A stretch of 64,000 nucleotides of DNA. It comes from Mesorhizobium sp. B2-4-3. GTDB taxonomy: Bacteria > Pseudomonadota > Alphaproteobacteria > Rhizobiales > Rhizobiaceae. The notes below the pieces were generated by a model. The model saw only the letters and a program-made list of their open reading frames with translations, did no database searches and was not told the DNA's origin. The stretch covers positions 62,001-126,000 of the forward strand of contig NZ_VFVL01000015.1 of assembly GCF_006442815.1 (NCBI RefSeq), read 5' to 3'. Position numbers and translations under genes: made by a program. Positions 44,900 to 55,057 of the stretch are shown piece by piece (the stretch's first letter is position 1; each line of letters starts with the position of its first letter).

Positions 44900-45081
44900 T
44901 GCTAAATCTCTCTCGAATGTTTTTCCCTGGCGATGATCTATGCGTTTTCGCTCGGGGATTCAAACACAACCGCAATGAAGTTGATAAAATGGCTAGCGGA
45001 TGTCACGCACTTTCGGCGTGAGCGCCTTGCTACGAATCCGCGCAGGCCTTGCCAATAAACCATCCCGCGCCGGTTTCGCGG

Positions 45082-45837
45082 TCACTCTTCCGTGACGCGC
45101 GGCGTCAGCAGCCCGAGCTCCTCGAGGTCGATATCGGTCAGCGCGTCCTCGTCTTCGGCGAGCGCATCGGGATCGGCCGGCGGCACCGGCATCGAGAAAT
45201 TGGCCGGCATGCGCGTCGAGAGCAGGCCAGCGCCCTTCAACTCCTCCATGCCGGGCAGATCGCGGATCTCCTCCAGCGCGAAATGATCCAGGAAAGCGTC
45301 GGTGGTGCCATAGGTCACCGGCCGTCCGGGCGTGCGGCGGCGGCCGCGCATCCTGACCCACTCCGTTTCGAGCAGCGTATCGAGTGTGCCTTTCGACGTC
45401 TCGACGCCTCTGATGTCTTCGATCTCGGCGCGCGTGACCGGCTGGTGATAGGCGATGATCGCCAGCACTTCGAGCGCCGCGCGCGAAAGCTTTCTCTGCT
45501 GGACCGAATCCCGGCTCATCAGGAAAGCCAGGTCGCCGGCGGTGCGGAAAGCCCAGGCATCGCCGACCCGTACCAGGTTTACGCCGCGCTTGGCATAGAT
45601 TTCCTGCAGATCCGCCATTGCGGCGGCAATGTTCACGCCTTCCGGCAGGCGCGCGGCAAGCTGCTTTTCGCTGACCGGCTCGGCGCTGGCGAAAATGATT
45701 GCCTCCGCCATGCGCACGGCTTCCGACAATTGCAGCCGCTCGGCCGGGTTCTCGATGGAACCCTGCTCCGCCATCTCGTCTTCCGGTTCGTCCTCGACCT
45801 TGAACGGAATGACCGAAGCGTTGGCGCGTTCGCTCAT
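45082..45837 (-). CDS. scpB: Segregation and condensation protein ScpB
   Basis: Winged-helix kleisin partner of SMC, 251 residues. LSEAVRMAEAIIFASAEPVSEKQLAARLP opens the first wing, and RAALEVLAIIAYHQPVTRAEIEDIRGVETSKGTLDTLLE is the second, both diagnostic. An acidic C-terminal tail follows. Overlaps scpA by ATGA. A 182-bp gap without a gene separates it from tatA upstream. Confidence 0.94.
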   Translation of the reverse strand: MSERANASVIPFKVEDEPEDEMAEQGSIENPAERLQLSEAVRMAEAIIFASAEPVSEKQLAARLPEGVNIAAAMADLQEIYAKRGVNLVRVGDAWAFRTAGDLAFLMSRDSVQQRKLSRAALEVLAIIAYHQPVTRAEIEDIRGVETSKGTLDTLLETEWVRMRGRRRTPGRPVTYGTTDAFLDHFALEEIRDLPGMEELKGAGLLSTRMPANFSMPVPPADPDALAEDEDALTDIDLEELGLLTPRVTEE

Positions 45838-46676
45838 GATACCACCTCGACTGCCCTTACCCCTTGCGCGCGGCCGCGCAGATAGATCGGCGCAAACACC
45901 TGGTCCTGCCGCATGTCCAGTTTGCCCTCGCGCACCATTTCCAGCGTCGCCGCGAAAGAGCTGGCCATCGCCGTGCGCTTCTCTTCCGGCGCCGCCAGAT
46001 ATTCGATCAGGAAGCTGTCGAGCGCCGTCCAGTCGCCGACCGAGCCGATCAGGCGCGCCAGCACCTCACGCGCATCCTTCAATGACCAAACGGCGCGCCT
46101 GGCAATCGTCACATTGTTGATCGCCTGCTTCTGGCGCTGCTGCGCGTAGGCGGTGAGCAGATCGTAGAGCGAGGCCGAAAAGCTGTTGCGCTTCTCGATG
46201 ATCACCATTTCCGGCATGCCGCGCGAAAAGACGTCGCGGCCGAGACGGTTGCGGTTGACCAGACGCGCCGCGGCGTCGCGCATGGCTTCCAGCCGCTTCA
46301 GCCGGAATTGCAGCACCGCCGCCAGTTCCTCGCCGCTTTCGCCCTCTTCGCCCGGCTGCTTCGGGATCAGCAGCTTCGATTTCAGGAAGGCGAGCCACGC
46401 CGCCATCACCAGATAGTCGGCGGCAAGCTCGAGTCTCAGCGCCCGCACCTTCTCGACGAAGGCCAGATATTGCTCCGCGAGCGCCAGGATCGAAATGCGC
46501 GCCAGATCGACCTTCTGGTTGCGGGCAAGATGCAAGAGAAGATCGAGCGGACCTTCGAAGCCGGCCACGTCGACGACCAGCGACGGGTCGCCGGTCAGGC
46601 GTGAATCGTCGTTCTCGGCCCACAGACGGTCCATCGGTGCGGCCTTCGCGGCCTTGCTTTCCAATGTCTCCGCCAC
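45834..46676 (-). CDS. scpA: Segregation and condensation protein ScpA
   Basis: Kleisin subunit bridging SMC heads, 280 residues. The core signature is FEGPLDLLLHLARNQKVDLARISILALAEQYLAFV, then LAADYLVMAAWLAFLKSKLLIP, with a C-terminal winged helix. Acts with ScpB in chromosome condensation. It lies 20 nt after nagZ on the same strand. Confidence 0.94.
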   Translation of the reverse strand: MAETLESKAAKAAPMDRLWAENDDSRLTGDPSLVVDVAGFEGPLDLLLHLARNQKVDLARISILALAEQYLAFVEKVRALRLELAADYLVMAAWLAFLKSKLLIPKQPGEEGESGEELAAVLQFRLKRLEAMRDAAARLVNRNRLGRDVFSRGMPEMVIIEKRNSFSASLYDLLTAYAQQRQKQAINNVTIARRAVWSLKDAREVLARLIGSVGDWTALDSFLIEYLAAPEEKRTAMASSFAATLEMVREGKLDMRQDQVFAPIYLRGRAQGVRAVEVVS

Positions 46677-46696
46677 TTGCCCTTGGTCCCTTCGGT

Positions 46697-47716
46697 TCAG
46701 GCCACCGCTTCGAAATAGGTGGCGAATTCTGCGCGTATCGCGGTTTCGTCGGCGACGTCGCGGTCCTTTATATAGGTCAGCGCCCGCTCCGCGCGTTGCA
46801 ACGACTTGCCCGACAACGCCGTCGTGCGCGACGCGATCCCCGACATCTCCTCGAAAACGCCGTTGCAGTGAAGAACGAGATCGCAGCCGGCCGCAAGGAT
46901 CGAGGCCGCCTTTGTCGGGAAATCCCCAGAAAGTGCCTTCATCGAGGTGTCGTCGCTCATCAGCAGCCCGTCGAAACCGATCTCGCCGCGGATCACTTGG
47001 TCGACGACCTTGGCGGATGTGGTCGCCGGATTGTCGGGATCGACGGCGCTGTAGACGACATGCGCCGTCATCGCCATCGGCAGCTCGTTCAACGCCTTGA
47101 ACGGGGCGAAATCATGCCGTCTGAGCTCTTCCAGCGGCGTATCGACGGTCGGCAGCGCGAAATGCGTGTCGGCAAAGGCACGGCCGTGGCCGGGAATATG
47201 CTTCATCACCGGCAGCACGCCGCCGGACATCAGCCCCTCGGCCGAAGCCCGGCCAAGCTCGATCGCGGCATTGGGCTCCTTGCCATAGGCGCGCGCGCCG
47301 ATGACGTCGCTGGCGCCTTCGACCGGCACATCGAGCACCGGCAGGCAGTCGGCGGTAATGCCCAGCCGAGAGAGATCGAAGGCATGCAGCCGCGCCATCA
47401 GCCAGGCGGCGCGGCGGCCGGCCTCGCGATCGTCGCGCCACAATGCGCCAAGCGCGCCGCCGGCCGGATAGTTCGGCGCCAGCGGCGGACGCAGCCGCTG
47501 CACCCTGCCGCCTTCCTGGTCGATGAAGACCGGAGCGTCCGGGCGGCCGACGCTGTCGCGCATCGAGGCGACAAGATCGCGGATCTGCCCGGCCTCGCCG
47601 ATGTTGCGCGCAAACAGGATGAAGCCCCAGGGACGTTCATCGCGATAGAAGCGGATTTCGCCTTCAGTGAGGGATTTCCCGGCGCAGCCGAGGATCATGG
47701 ATTTTGATTCGCTCAT
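46697..47716 (-). CDS. nagZ: Beta-N-acetylhexosaminidase NagZ (GH3)
   Basis: Cytoplasmic enzyme of peptidoglycan recycling that removes GlcNAc from anhydromuropeptides. 339 residues from the ATG at 47716. GH3 landmarks: KHIPGHGRAFADTHFALP (catalytic His/Asp loop), MSDDTSMKALSG (nucleophile Asp) and FIDQEGGRVQRL. Links functionally to the cell-wall genes around it. Confidence 0.94.
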   Translation of the reverse strand: MSESKSMILGCAGKSLTEGEIRFYRDERPWGFILFARNIGEAGQIRDLVASMRDSVGRPDAPVFIDQEGGRVQRLRPPLAPNYPAGGALGALWRDDREAGRRAAWLMARLHAFDLSRLGITADCLPVLDVPVEGASDVIGARAYGKEPNAAIELGRASAEGLMSGGVLPVMKHIPGHGRAFADTHFALPTVDTPLEELRRHDFAPFKALNELPMAMTAHVVYSAVDPDNPATTSAKVVDQVIRGEIGFDGLLMSDDTSMKALSGDFPTKAASILAAGCDLVLHCNGVFEEMSGIASRTTALSGKSLQRAERALTYIKDRDVADETAIRAEFATYFEAVA

Positions 47717-47798
47717 GCCGGGAAGCTTAAGGCTTTGAGCGAGCAAAGGGAATCACCCCTGCCCTCGGACCTGCCAAAGCCCACAACCGTCCACAACG

Positions 47799-47834
47799 AA
47801 AAGCCGGCGCGGCCTCGCGGCGGCGCCGGCTTTG
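47799..47834 (-). terminator. Terminator after the SPOR protein gene
   Basis: AAAGCCGGCGC...GCGCCGGCTTT stem about 15 nt beyond the gene's stop, with TTTTCG on the minus strand. Confidence 0.75.
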
Positions 47835-47849
47835 ATAGGCTTGACTTAA

Positions 47850-50800
47850 TCAGCGCGATACGAAGCAGTTGCCGCCGGCCGCCTTATAGCTGGTGCACAT
47901 GGCAATCGCGTCGTTGCGCGACTTCGCAGGAACGCGAACCCGATAGAACGTGCCCTTGCCCGCGACTTCCGCCTTGACGATGCTGGCGGTGCGGCCGGAG
48001 AGCACGCTGCCGTAGCGGCGTTGCAAGTCCTGATAGGTCGACTGCGCGCTTTCGACCGTCGGCTGTGAGGCGATCTGCATCGACCACGAGCCGCTGCCGG
48101 CGGCCGCCGCCGGATCGATCGAAGCGACCTGGTCCGGCTTGACCTCACCGACGATATCGACCGGCTGGTCGGACGGACGCGCCGGCGCCACCGGCACCAC
48201 CGCCGGCGTGTTGGCCGACTGAGCCTTGGCTTCAGCCTTCTTCGCGGCCTTCGCCGGCTTGACGGCAGGCGCATCGGCCTGGCCCGTATCGGACTGGCTC
48301 GCGTCGGAAGCCACGGTTCCCGTCTGCTGGCCGTCGGAGGCCGCCGCGACATGCTGCGGCGCCGGATCGCTCGGCTCGGCCGCCGCGACCTTCGGCGCGG
48401 CCGGGGCCGGGTCTTCACGCGGCACCAGCGAGCCGTCCGGCTTCACCATCATGGTCTTCACCTTGCGCGGCGCGACGGCGACGACATCGTTGTTGACGGT
48501 GTTGTCGGCATCCTGCTGCAGCACCTGGGCGATGCGGTCTTCCGACTTCGGCGCCGGCGCTGCCGGCTGCGCGCTTGCCTGCGCGGCAGGTTGCGCGCTT
48601 TGCGGCACGGTCGCTTGCGCGACGCCAGGCAAGGCTGCAGCTGAATCGTCGGCGGCGTCAGTGCCGGCCGCGGCGTCGTCGTTGGGCGAGAGATCGACGA
48701 CCCGGCTCGGCGGCGGTTCCTTCGATGCCAGGTCCACGGGCTGCTCGGTGGTGTTCACCAGCTTCTGCTGCACCGGCTCGGCGGGCTTGGCCGCGCCGCC
48801 GCCCTTGGCCACCGCGTCATAAACCTTGTTGTCCTGGTTCGGCACCACCGTGCCGCCCGGATTTTCGGGCTTCACCTTGATCGGCGAATTGTCGGCCTTG
48901 ACGATAACAGGAGCCTCGCTGCCGCCCTTACCGCCGAAGGAGAAGGCCAGCGCGCCAAGGCCGCCGAGAACCACCACGGCGCCGACCAGCGCCGCCATCA
49001 TCACGCCGCGCCGGCGCGGCTGCGCCGCCTCGCGCTCTGCAAGCCCGGGGATCGCCATCGCTTCCTCGAGCTCGGGATCGTAGTCGAGCTCATCGGCGGC
49101 GAAATCCTCCGCCTGCGAAACCGGCCGACTGCCGGGCAGGTCGTCGGCGTCGTAATCGTTCGCGACGGCAAGCGACGCCGGGGCTACCGGAGCCGCCGGA
49201 GCCTCGGTGCGCAAGTCGCGACGGTCATAACCATTGAAGCCGGCGCTGTAGGATTCGTCATCATAGCCCCGGTTCTGCGCGGGCGCCGGCGCGATCTCCG
49301 TCGCGTTCATGTCGGTGAGCAGGCTGGCGAATTCCGCATCGAGATCGTCGTAAGCGGGCGCCGCCGGCTGGTCTTCCTCGAAGCTGAGCTCCGGAATGTC
49401 GAGGTCGTCCGCGAGCGCGACCACGCGCTCCGGCACATCGACCGTCTCGACATCCGGCACGTCTTCGTGCTGGCGAGGCGGCGACGAAGGCGCCGGCGAC
49501 TGCGCCGGCTTGGCATAGGCGGAATAATCCGTTGCGGGTTCGCTGCGGTAGGCCGGCGCCGCCATCTGCACCGGCGCTGAAGGCGGGGCCATCTGCGCCG
49601 GAGCCGAGGGCGCCGGCTGCGCGGCAAACGAAGCCTGCACCGGCGGAGCGGAGGTCGGGGTCGAACGGCTCCACGACTTGGCTGATTCCGTAGGCGTCGA
49701 ATGCAGCCAATCGGAGGAATTTACCGGAGACCTCGCCGTGGCGGCGGCCGCCTGCTCAGCTTCGATGCTCTTGGCGAAAGCAGCGCCGAAATCGTCATCG
49801 AAATCAACATCGGCCTCGGTTTTGGCCGAGCTTGAGAAATCCTGGCGATCGAGTTCGCTGGCCAGCAGGTCGTCCATGTCGCTCTCTGCCGGCTGAGCGC
49901 CCTGCCCGTTCTGCGCTTGCTGGTGCTCGTCGAGATCCCAGTCGAGATCATCGGCCGCCGCCTTCCCGCCAGCGTAGCTTGCGGGTTCCGCAACCAGACG
50001 TGGCGCGGGAGCGGGCTCCTTGACCGCCGGCATCGGTCGCGCGGTCATGGCGCCGAGCAGCGCATTGAGCTCGTCTTCCAGGCTGCGTTCGCTGGCTGCT
50101 GGCCTCGCCGGTTCGACGGCGGCGACAGGCGGAACCGGAGCGGCGACGACAGGAGTCGGCTCGACCGCGGCCGGCTGCAGCGCGGCGGCGGGATCGACGG
50201 CCGGAGCTTGCGGCTCCTCGTTCAGAGCATCGCGGAAACTCAGTTCGAAATCGTCATCGAGGGTCAGCGCCGCGGCAGGTTCAGGCGCGGCGAACTCAGG
50301 CTCGGCGGCGAAATGGGCCGTCTCGGTCGGTGCCTCGACCATCGGCGCCGGGTCGTCGTCAACCGCCAGCTCCGGCTCCTGAAGATCCTGATCCTGACCG
50401 AGATTGATATCGACATCGGTCATTGCCTGATCGAAATGACCGGCAAAATCGTCCTCGGAAATCGGCGGATCGGCCGCGTAGGCTTCGGCCGGCCCGGCGG
50501 CTTGCGCCTGCTGCTCCGGCTCGTGGCTCTCAAACGACAGCTCGTCTTCGAGCGACATCTGGACCGCATTGTCGAAGTCGGCGTTGAACGCGTCTTCGGT
50601 CGCGGCCTGCACGGCTTCGACGGCGTTCTGACGGGCCTCAGCCGGCTCGTGATCCTCGTGATCGTCGAGGTTGGCGGGTTCGTGATGGTCGAGCTGGAAA
50701 TCCTGGTCCAGCGAAGCCGCCATCTCCTGATCGATCGGAAGCTCGTCTTCGAGCGGCGAGACATCCAGCGAGCTGGCGACGGCCTTGTCGAAATCGTCGT

Positions 50801-51302
50801 CAAAAGCGACTTCCGGCTCGGGAGCTTCTTGTGGCTCCGGCGCGAAATGCGGCTCCGCTGCAAAATGCGCCTCCGGCGCGAAATCCGGCTCCGGCGCGAA
50901 ATTCGGCTCCGGCGCACGGGCCACGGCGAAATCGGCATGATCCGCCGCGTCGTCGAACACGAAATCCTGCTCGAAGGACGCGGTGAGCTCGTCGTCGTTC
51001 GCGGCGGCGCTGGCGGGCTCGAAAGCCGGCTCATGGCCGATCTGATGCAGGGCAGCCTGCTGAGCGACCAGCTCGCTTTCCTCGACGGAATCGAACTCTC
51101 CCATCAACTCCTTCTCGAGGTCGATGTCGAAATCGTCCGCCGCTGGAGCCTGATTGGCCGGCACGGCCTTCTCGGCCGCGGGAGCCGGCTGCCGCACCGG
51201 CTGGCGCGGGTCGAAACCCATGATCCGGGTCAGTTCCGCGAACGGATCATCGGCGGCGATATCGTTGTGGTCGGCTACTTTCAGCGGGGTTCTGTCTGCC
51301 AT
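47850..51302 (-). CDS. Large SPOR-domain cell-envelope protein
   Basis: 1150 residues. A very acidic, Ala/Pro/Glu-rich cytoplasmic region (about residues 1-760) with degenerate repeats such as FAPEPDFAPEAHFAAEP; a single helix (GVMMAALVGAVVVLGGLGALAFSF); an Ala/Pro-rich periplasmic linker; and a C-terminal SPOR domain (SWSMQIASQPTVESAQSTYQDLQ ... AIAMCTSYKAAGGNCFVSR). SPOR domains bind denuded septal glycans, so a role at the division site is likely. Located between nagZ and argS, all on the minus strand. Confidence 0.9.
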   Translation of the reverse strand: MADRTPLKVADHNDIAADDPFAELTRIMGFDPRQPVRQPAPAAEKAVPANQAPAADDFDIDLEKELMGEFDSVEESELVAQQAALHQIGHEPAFEPASAAANDDELTASFEQDFVFDDAADHADFAVARAPEPNFAPEPDFAPEAHFAAEPHFAPEPQEAPEPEVAFDDDFDKAVASSLDVSPLEDELPIDQEMAASLDQDFQLDHHEPANLDDHEDHEPAEARQNAVEAVQAATEDAFNADFDNAVQMSLEDELSFESHEPEQQAQAAGPAEAYAADPPISEDDFAGHFDQAMTDVDINLGQDQDLQEPELAVDDDPAPMVEAPTETAHFAAEPEFAAPEPAAALTLDDDFELSFRDALNEEPQAPAVDPAAALQPAAVEPTPVVAAPVPPVAAVEPARPAASERSLEDELNALLGAMTARPMPAVKEPAPAPRLVAEPASYAGGKAAADDLDWDLDEHQQAQNGQGAQPAESDMDDLLASELDRQDFSSSAKTEADVDFDDDFGAAFAKSIEAEQAAAATARSPVNSSDWLHSTPTESAKSWSRSTPTSAPPVQASFAAQPAPSAPAQMAPPSAPVQMAAPAYRSEPATDYSAYAKPAQSPAPSSPPRQHEDVPDVETVDVPERVVALADDLDIPELSFEEDQPAAPAYDDLDAEFASLLTDMNATEIAPAPAQNRGYDDESYSAGFNGYDRRDLRTEAPAAPVAPASLAVANDYDADDLPGSRPVSQAEDFAADELDYDPELEEAMAIPGLAEREAAQPRRRGVMMAALVGAVVVLGGLGALAFSFGGKGGSEAPVIVKADNSPIKVKPENPGGTVVPNQDNKVYDAVAKGGGAAKPAEPVQQKLVNTTEQPVDLASKEPPPSRVVDLSPNDDAAAGTDAADDSAAALPGVAQATVPQSAQPAAQASAQPAAPAPKSEDRIAQVLQQDADNTVNNDVVAVAPRKVKTMMVKPDGSLVPREDPAPAAPKVAAAEPSDPAPQHVAAASDGQQTGTVASDASQSDTGQADAPAVKPAKAAKKAEAKAQSANTPAVVPVAPARPSDQPVDIVGEVKPDQVASIDPAAAAGSGSWSMQIASQPTVESAQSTYQDLQRRYGSVLSGRTASIVKAEVAGKGTFYRVRVPAKSRNDAIAMCTSYKAAGGNCFVSR

Positions 51303-51405
51303 TATTGTTCCCGAACTCGCACACAGTCGGACGCCATGGACGTCGCGCAGGGTTGGCCCTTACCAGCGCAATGTGGGCAAAAGGTGACAGGTTTTTTAGT
51401 TAAAC

Positions 51406-53163
51406 CTAACGCATTTCAGTGGGCGCGTCTGCCCCGATCAGCGTCAGGCCGGAGGTCAAGACATCCGAAACAGCCTGCACCAGCCCTAGTCTGGCATAGG
51501 TTGATTCTCGGTCGTTAACCTTAACAAAACGTAAGTCCTGGTTGTCGTGGCCGCGATTCCACTGTGCATGGAAGCCGGAAGCCAGATCGTAGAGGTAGAA
51601 TGCGAGCCGGTGAGGCTCCAGCGAAAGCGCCGCGGACTCGATCAGCCTTGGATATTCAGCCAGCTTCCGGATCAGCGCGATTTCGCCCTCGTCGGTCAGC
51701 GCAGCCACGGAAGCCGCCAGCCGGTTGCGGTCGAAATTCGCCTCGCCGAGCTGCTCGCTCGCCTGCCTGAAGACGGAATGGCAGCGCGCCGACGCGTACT
51801 GCACGTAGAACACCGGATTGTCCTTCGACTGCTCCGTGACCTTGGCGAAGTCGAAATCGAGCGGCGCGTCGTTCTTGCGGTAAAGCATCATGAAGCGGAT
51901 CGGGTCGCGGCCGACCTCCTCCACGACCTCGCGCAGAGTGATGAAATCGCCGGACCGTTTCGACATGCGGACCGGCTCGCCGTCGCGGAACAGTTTCACG
52001 AGCTGGCAAAGCAGCACGGTGAGCTTGACCGTGTCGCCGGCAACCGCCCGCGCCAGCGCCTCCAGCCGCTTCACATAGCCGCCATGGTCGGCGCCGAGCA
52101 CATAGATCAGGTCGACGAAGTCGCGCTCGACCTTGTCCTTCAGATAGGCGACGTCGGCGGCGAAATAGGTGAACGAGCCATCGGACTTGACCAGCGCCCG
52201 GTCCATGTCGTCGCCGACCGCCGTCGAGCGGAACAGCGTCTGCTCGCGGTCTTCCCAGTCGTCCGGCTTCTCGCCCTTCGGCGGCGGCAGCTTGCCCTTG
52301 TAGATGTGGCCCTTGAGCGTCAGGTCGGCGATCGCCGCCCGGATTCTCTTGGCGTTGTCGGCATGCAGCGTGCGCTCGGAGAAGAACACGTCGTGATGCA
52401 CATTGAGCAGCGCCAGGTCCTCGCGGATCATCGCCATCATCGCATCGACGGTGCGGTCCTTGACGATCGCCAGCGCTTCATCTTCCGGCATCTGCAGCAG
52501 GCCGCGGCTGAATTCCTTGGCCAGCGCCTGGCCGACGGGGACCAGATAGTCGCCCGGATAGAGACCAGACGGGATCTCGCCGATATCGTCGCCGAGCGCC
52601 TCGCGATAGCGCAGGAACGCCGAGCGGCCGAGCACGTCGATCTGCGAGCCGGCGTCGTTGATGACATATTCCTTGGTCACGTCGTAGCCGGCGAACGCCA
52701 TCAGATTGGCCAAGGTGTCGCCGACCACGGCGCCCCGGCAATGGCCGACATGCATGGGGCCGGTCGGGTTGGCCGAAACATATTCGACATTGGCCTTGCG
52801 GCCGCCGCCGATGGTCGAGCGGCCATAGTTGCGCCCTTCGCCGAGCAACGTCGTCAGATGCACGTGCCAGAACGCGTCCTTGAGCCTGAGATTGACGAAG
52901 CCCGGCCCGGCGATCTCGGCCGAGGCAACGTCTGCGTCGGCGCGGAGCGCTTCGGCCAGTCTTTCGGCAAGCGCGCGCGGGTTCTGTCCGGTGGGCTTGG
53001 CCAGCACCATCGCCGCATTGGTGGCGAGATCGCCATGGCTTGCATCGCGCGGCGGCTCGACCGCGACACGCGACAGGTCGAGCGCGGCCCCATCCTTGTC
53101 CTTGAGATCAAGGGCTTCGACGGCCTTTACGATCCGCGCGTTGAAATCGGCGAAGATATTCAT
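51406..53163 (-). CDS. argS: Arginyl-tRNA synthetase
   Basis: Class I synthetase, 585 residues. The HIGH-type motif is [19 protein letters not shown], the KMSKS-type motif is [13 protein letters not shown], and the C-terminal DALR anticodon-binding domain ends the protein. The ATG at 53163 is embedded in the second unit of a 21-nt tandem repeat and lacks a clear ribosome site. Downstream of dgt, probably co-transcribed. Confidence 0.95.
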   Translation of the reverse strand: MNIFADFNARIVKAVEALDLKDKDGAALDLSRVAVEPPRDASHGDLATNAAMVLAKPTGQNPRALAERLAEALRADADVASAEIAGPGFVNLRLKDAFWHVHLTTLLGEGRNYGRSTIGGGRKANVEYVSANPTGPMHVGHCRGAVVGDTLANLMAFAGYDVTKEYVINDAGSQIDVLGRSAFLRYREALGDDIGEIPSGLYPGDYLVPVGQALAKEFSRGLLQMPEDEALAIVKDRTVDAMMAMIREDLALLNVHHDVFFSERTLHADNAKRIRAAIADLTLKGHIYKGKLPPPKGEKPDDWEDREQTLFRSTAVGDDMDRALVKSDGSFTYFAADVAYLKDKVERDFVDLIYVLGADHGGYVKRLEALARAVAGDTVKLTVLLCQLVKLFRDGEPVRMSKRSGDFITLREVVEEVGRDPIRFMMLYRKNDAPLDFDFAKVTEQSKDNPVFYVQYASARCHSVFRQASEQLGEANFDRNRLAASVAALTDEGEIALIRKLAEYPRLIESAALSLEPHRLAFYLYDLASGFHAQWNRGHDNQDLRFVKVNDRESTYARLGLVQAVSDVLTSGLTLIGADAPTEMR

Positions 53164-53203
53164 TGGATATGCTCTGGGCTTTATTGGATATGCTCTGGGC
53201 TTT
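53162..53203 (-). repeat. 21-nt tandem duplication at the argS start
   Basis: AAAGCCCAGAGCATATCCAAT repeated twice on the minus strand. The downstream copy runs into the argS ATG (..CCAATG) and the upstream copy reads ..CCAATA. Unit length is seven codons, so the copies are in the same frame. Confidence 0.9.
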
Positions 53204-53245
53204 AAGAGACAACCGGCAGCCTGGCCGGCAAAATCGAGGCTCGCC

Positions 53246-54475
53246 CTAGCTCAAATCGGGCGTATGGTCAAACAGACGCCGATGTTCCTTGAGCGCATAG
53301 GTGTCGGTCATGCCGGCCAGGAAGTCGGCCACGCTGCGCGCCTTGATGCGATCCTCGGCCCGGTCGAGCCCTTCGCGCCAGCCATCGGGCATGGCGCGTG
53401 GATCGGCGAAATAGACGTCGAACAGCTCGCGCACGATCTGCTCGGCATCAGCCCGCACGCGCATCACCTCCGCATGCCGGTAGAGATGCTTGTAGAGAAA
53501 GGCCTTCAATTCCTTTTCGGCCGCGGCCATCCCTGGCGAAAAGGTCACCAGGGTCTCGCCCGCCGCGCGCACCGCGTCGGCGCTGTCCGGCTTCAGGCGC
53601 TCGATATTGGCGGCGGTCGATGCGATGACATCCTCGACCATCAGCGTGATCTGCCGGCGCATCAGTTCGTGGCCGGTACGCACGTCATCTAGAGCCGGAT
53701 AGCGGGCGCGCACGCCCTTCAGGATCGTCCCCGGTAAGCCGACCTCCTCCAGCATATCCAGCGTGAGGAACCCGGCGCGCAGGCCGTCGTCTATGTCATG
53801 GGTGTTGTAGGCGATGTCGTCGGCGATCGCGGCGCACTGCGCCTCGATGCCGGCGAAGCGGTCGAGCTCGAGGTCGTGCAGCTCCGAATAGTCGCGGATC
53901 GCTTGCGGCACCGGACCCTTGAGCCCCTTCCCGCTCGCATCGGTCAGCGGGCCGTTATGCTTGACCAACCCTTCCAGCGTCTCCCAGGTGAGGTTCAGCC
54001 CGTCGAACTCGGCATAGCGCCGCTCGAGCCGCGTGACGACGCGCAGCGACTGGGCGTTGTGGTCGAAGCCGCCCCAGGCGGCCATCTTCTCGTTGAGCGC
54101 GTCCTCGCCGGTATGGCCGAACGGCGTGTGGCCGAAATCGTGCACCAGGGCGACTGCTTCGGCGAGGTCCTCGTCACCGCGCAGCGCCCGCGCCAGCGCG
54201 CGTGCGATCTGCGCCACCTCGATCGAATGCGTCAGCCGCGTGCGGTAGTGATCGCCCTCATGCGCGACGAAGACCTGGGTCTTGTGCTTCAGCCGGCGGA
54301 AGGCGGTGGAATGGATGATGCGGTCGCGGTCGCGCTGGAACGGCGTGCGGGTCGGGCTTTCCGGCTCGTCGAACAGGCGACCGCGCGAGCGCGCCGGGTC
54401 GCTCGCATAGACCGCGCGCGGCCGATAGCCGAATCCGATGTCGCCGAGAGCATCCTTGCCCTGCCGCTCGTCCAT
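53246..54475 (-). CDS. dgt: Deoxyguanosinetriphosphate triphosphohydrolase-like protein
   Basis: HD-domain dNTPase, 409 residues from the ATG at 54475. The metal site is H in [10 protein letters not shown] in [16 protein letters not shown], and a later conserved D ([14 protein letters not shown]). The N-terminus [30 protein letters not shown] is diagnostic of the type-2 subfamily, which degrades dNTPs. Divergent from erpA; followed by argS. Confidence 0.93.
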   Translation of the reverse strand: MDERQGKDALGDIGFGYRPRAVYASDPARSRGRLFDEPESPTRTPFQRDRDRIIHSTAFRRLKHKTQVFVAHEGDHYRTRLTHSIEVAQIARALARALRGDEDLAEAVALVHDFGHTPFGHTGEDALNEKMAAWGGFDHNAQSLRVVTRLERRYAEFDGLNLTWETLEGLVKHNGPLTDASGKGLKGPVPQAIRDYSELHDLELDRFAGIEAQCAAIADDIAYNTHDIDDGLRAGFLTLDMLEEVGLPGTILKGVRARYPALDDVRTGHELMRRQITLMVEDVIASTAANIERLKPDSADAVRAAGETLVTFSPGMAAAEKELKAFLYKHLYRHAEVMRVRADAEQIVRELFDVYFADPRAMPDGWREGLDRAEDRIKARSVADFLAGMTDTYALKEHRRLFDHTPDLS

Positions 54476-54545
54476 TGACCCACCAGTTGACTTGGCCACG
54501 CCCGCTTCATACCTATCATGTGAAACCGAAAGCAAGGTGACGCCG

Positions 54546-54893
54546 ATGGGCGCGGATGCCAAGACTGCCATGAACGTCGAAATGACCGATGCCGCGGCCA
54601 AGCGGATCGCCAGGATCGTTGCCGGCGAACCGGGCAAGACGGCGTTGCGCGTCTCCGTCGAAGGCGGCGGCTGTTCCGGCTTTTCCTACAAATTCGATCT
54701 CGTCGCAGGCGCGAACGATGACGACGTCGCCATCGAGAAGGACGGCGCGACGGTCCTGATCGACGACCTGTCGCTGGTCTATATGGGCGGCTCGGTGATC
54801 GACTTCGTCGACGACCTGATGGGCCAGTCCTTCCAGATCAGGAACCCCAACGCTGTCGCCTCCTGCGGCTGCGGCACCAGCTTCTCCATCTGA
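54546..54893 (+). CDS. erpA: HesB/IscA-type iron-sulfur carrier
   Basis: 115 residues from the ATG at 54546. A-type carrier with the three conserved cysteines: one in [10 protein letters not shown] and two in the C-terminal CGCGTSF. It donates Fe-S clusters to apoproteins; ErpA versus IscA paralogy cannot be settled from sequence alone. No isc or suf genes adjoin. The start of the divergent dgt lies 70 nt away. Confidence 0.9.
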   Translation: MGADAKTAMNVEMTDAAAKRIARIVAGEPGKTALRVSVEGGGCSGFSYKFDLVAGANDDDVAIEKDGATVLIDDLSLVYMGGSVIDFVDDLMGQSFQIRNPNAVASCGCGTSFSI

Positions 54894-55057
54894 TCGACCG
54901 AAACTTCGCAAGCCTGTGACCGGTGCGAACCGGGTAAGCCCACGGCTGTCGCCCGGCTATTGGCAGGAATGCGACCGGACAGCCTTTCTAAAGGCCCGCG
55001 CAGGCAATACGATCCGCTTCGTCGAACGCCCTCCGTCCGAACAGCATCGAGGCCTGC

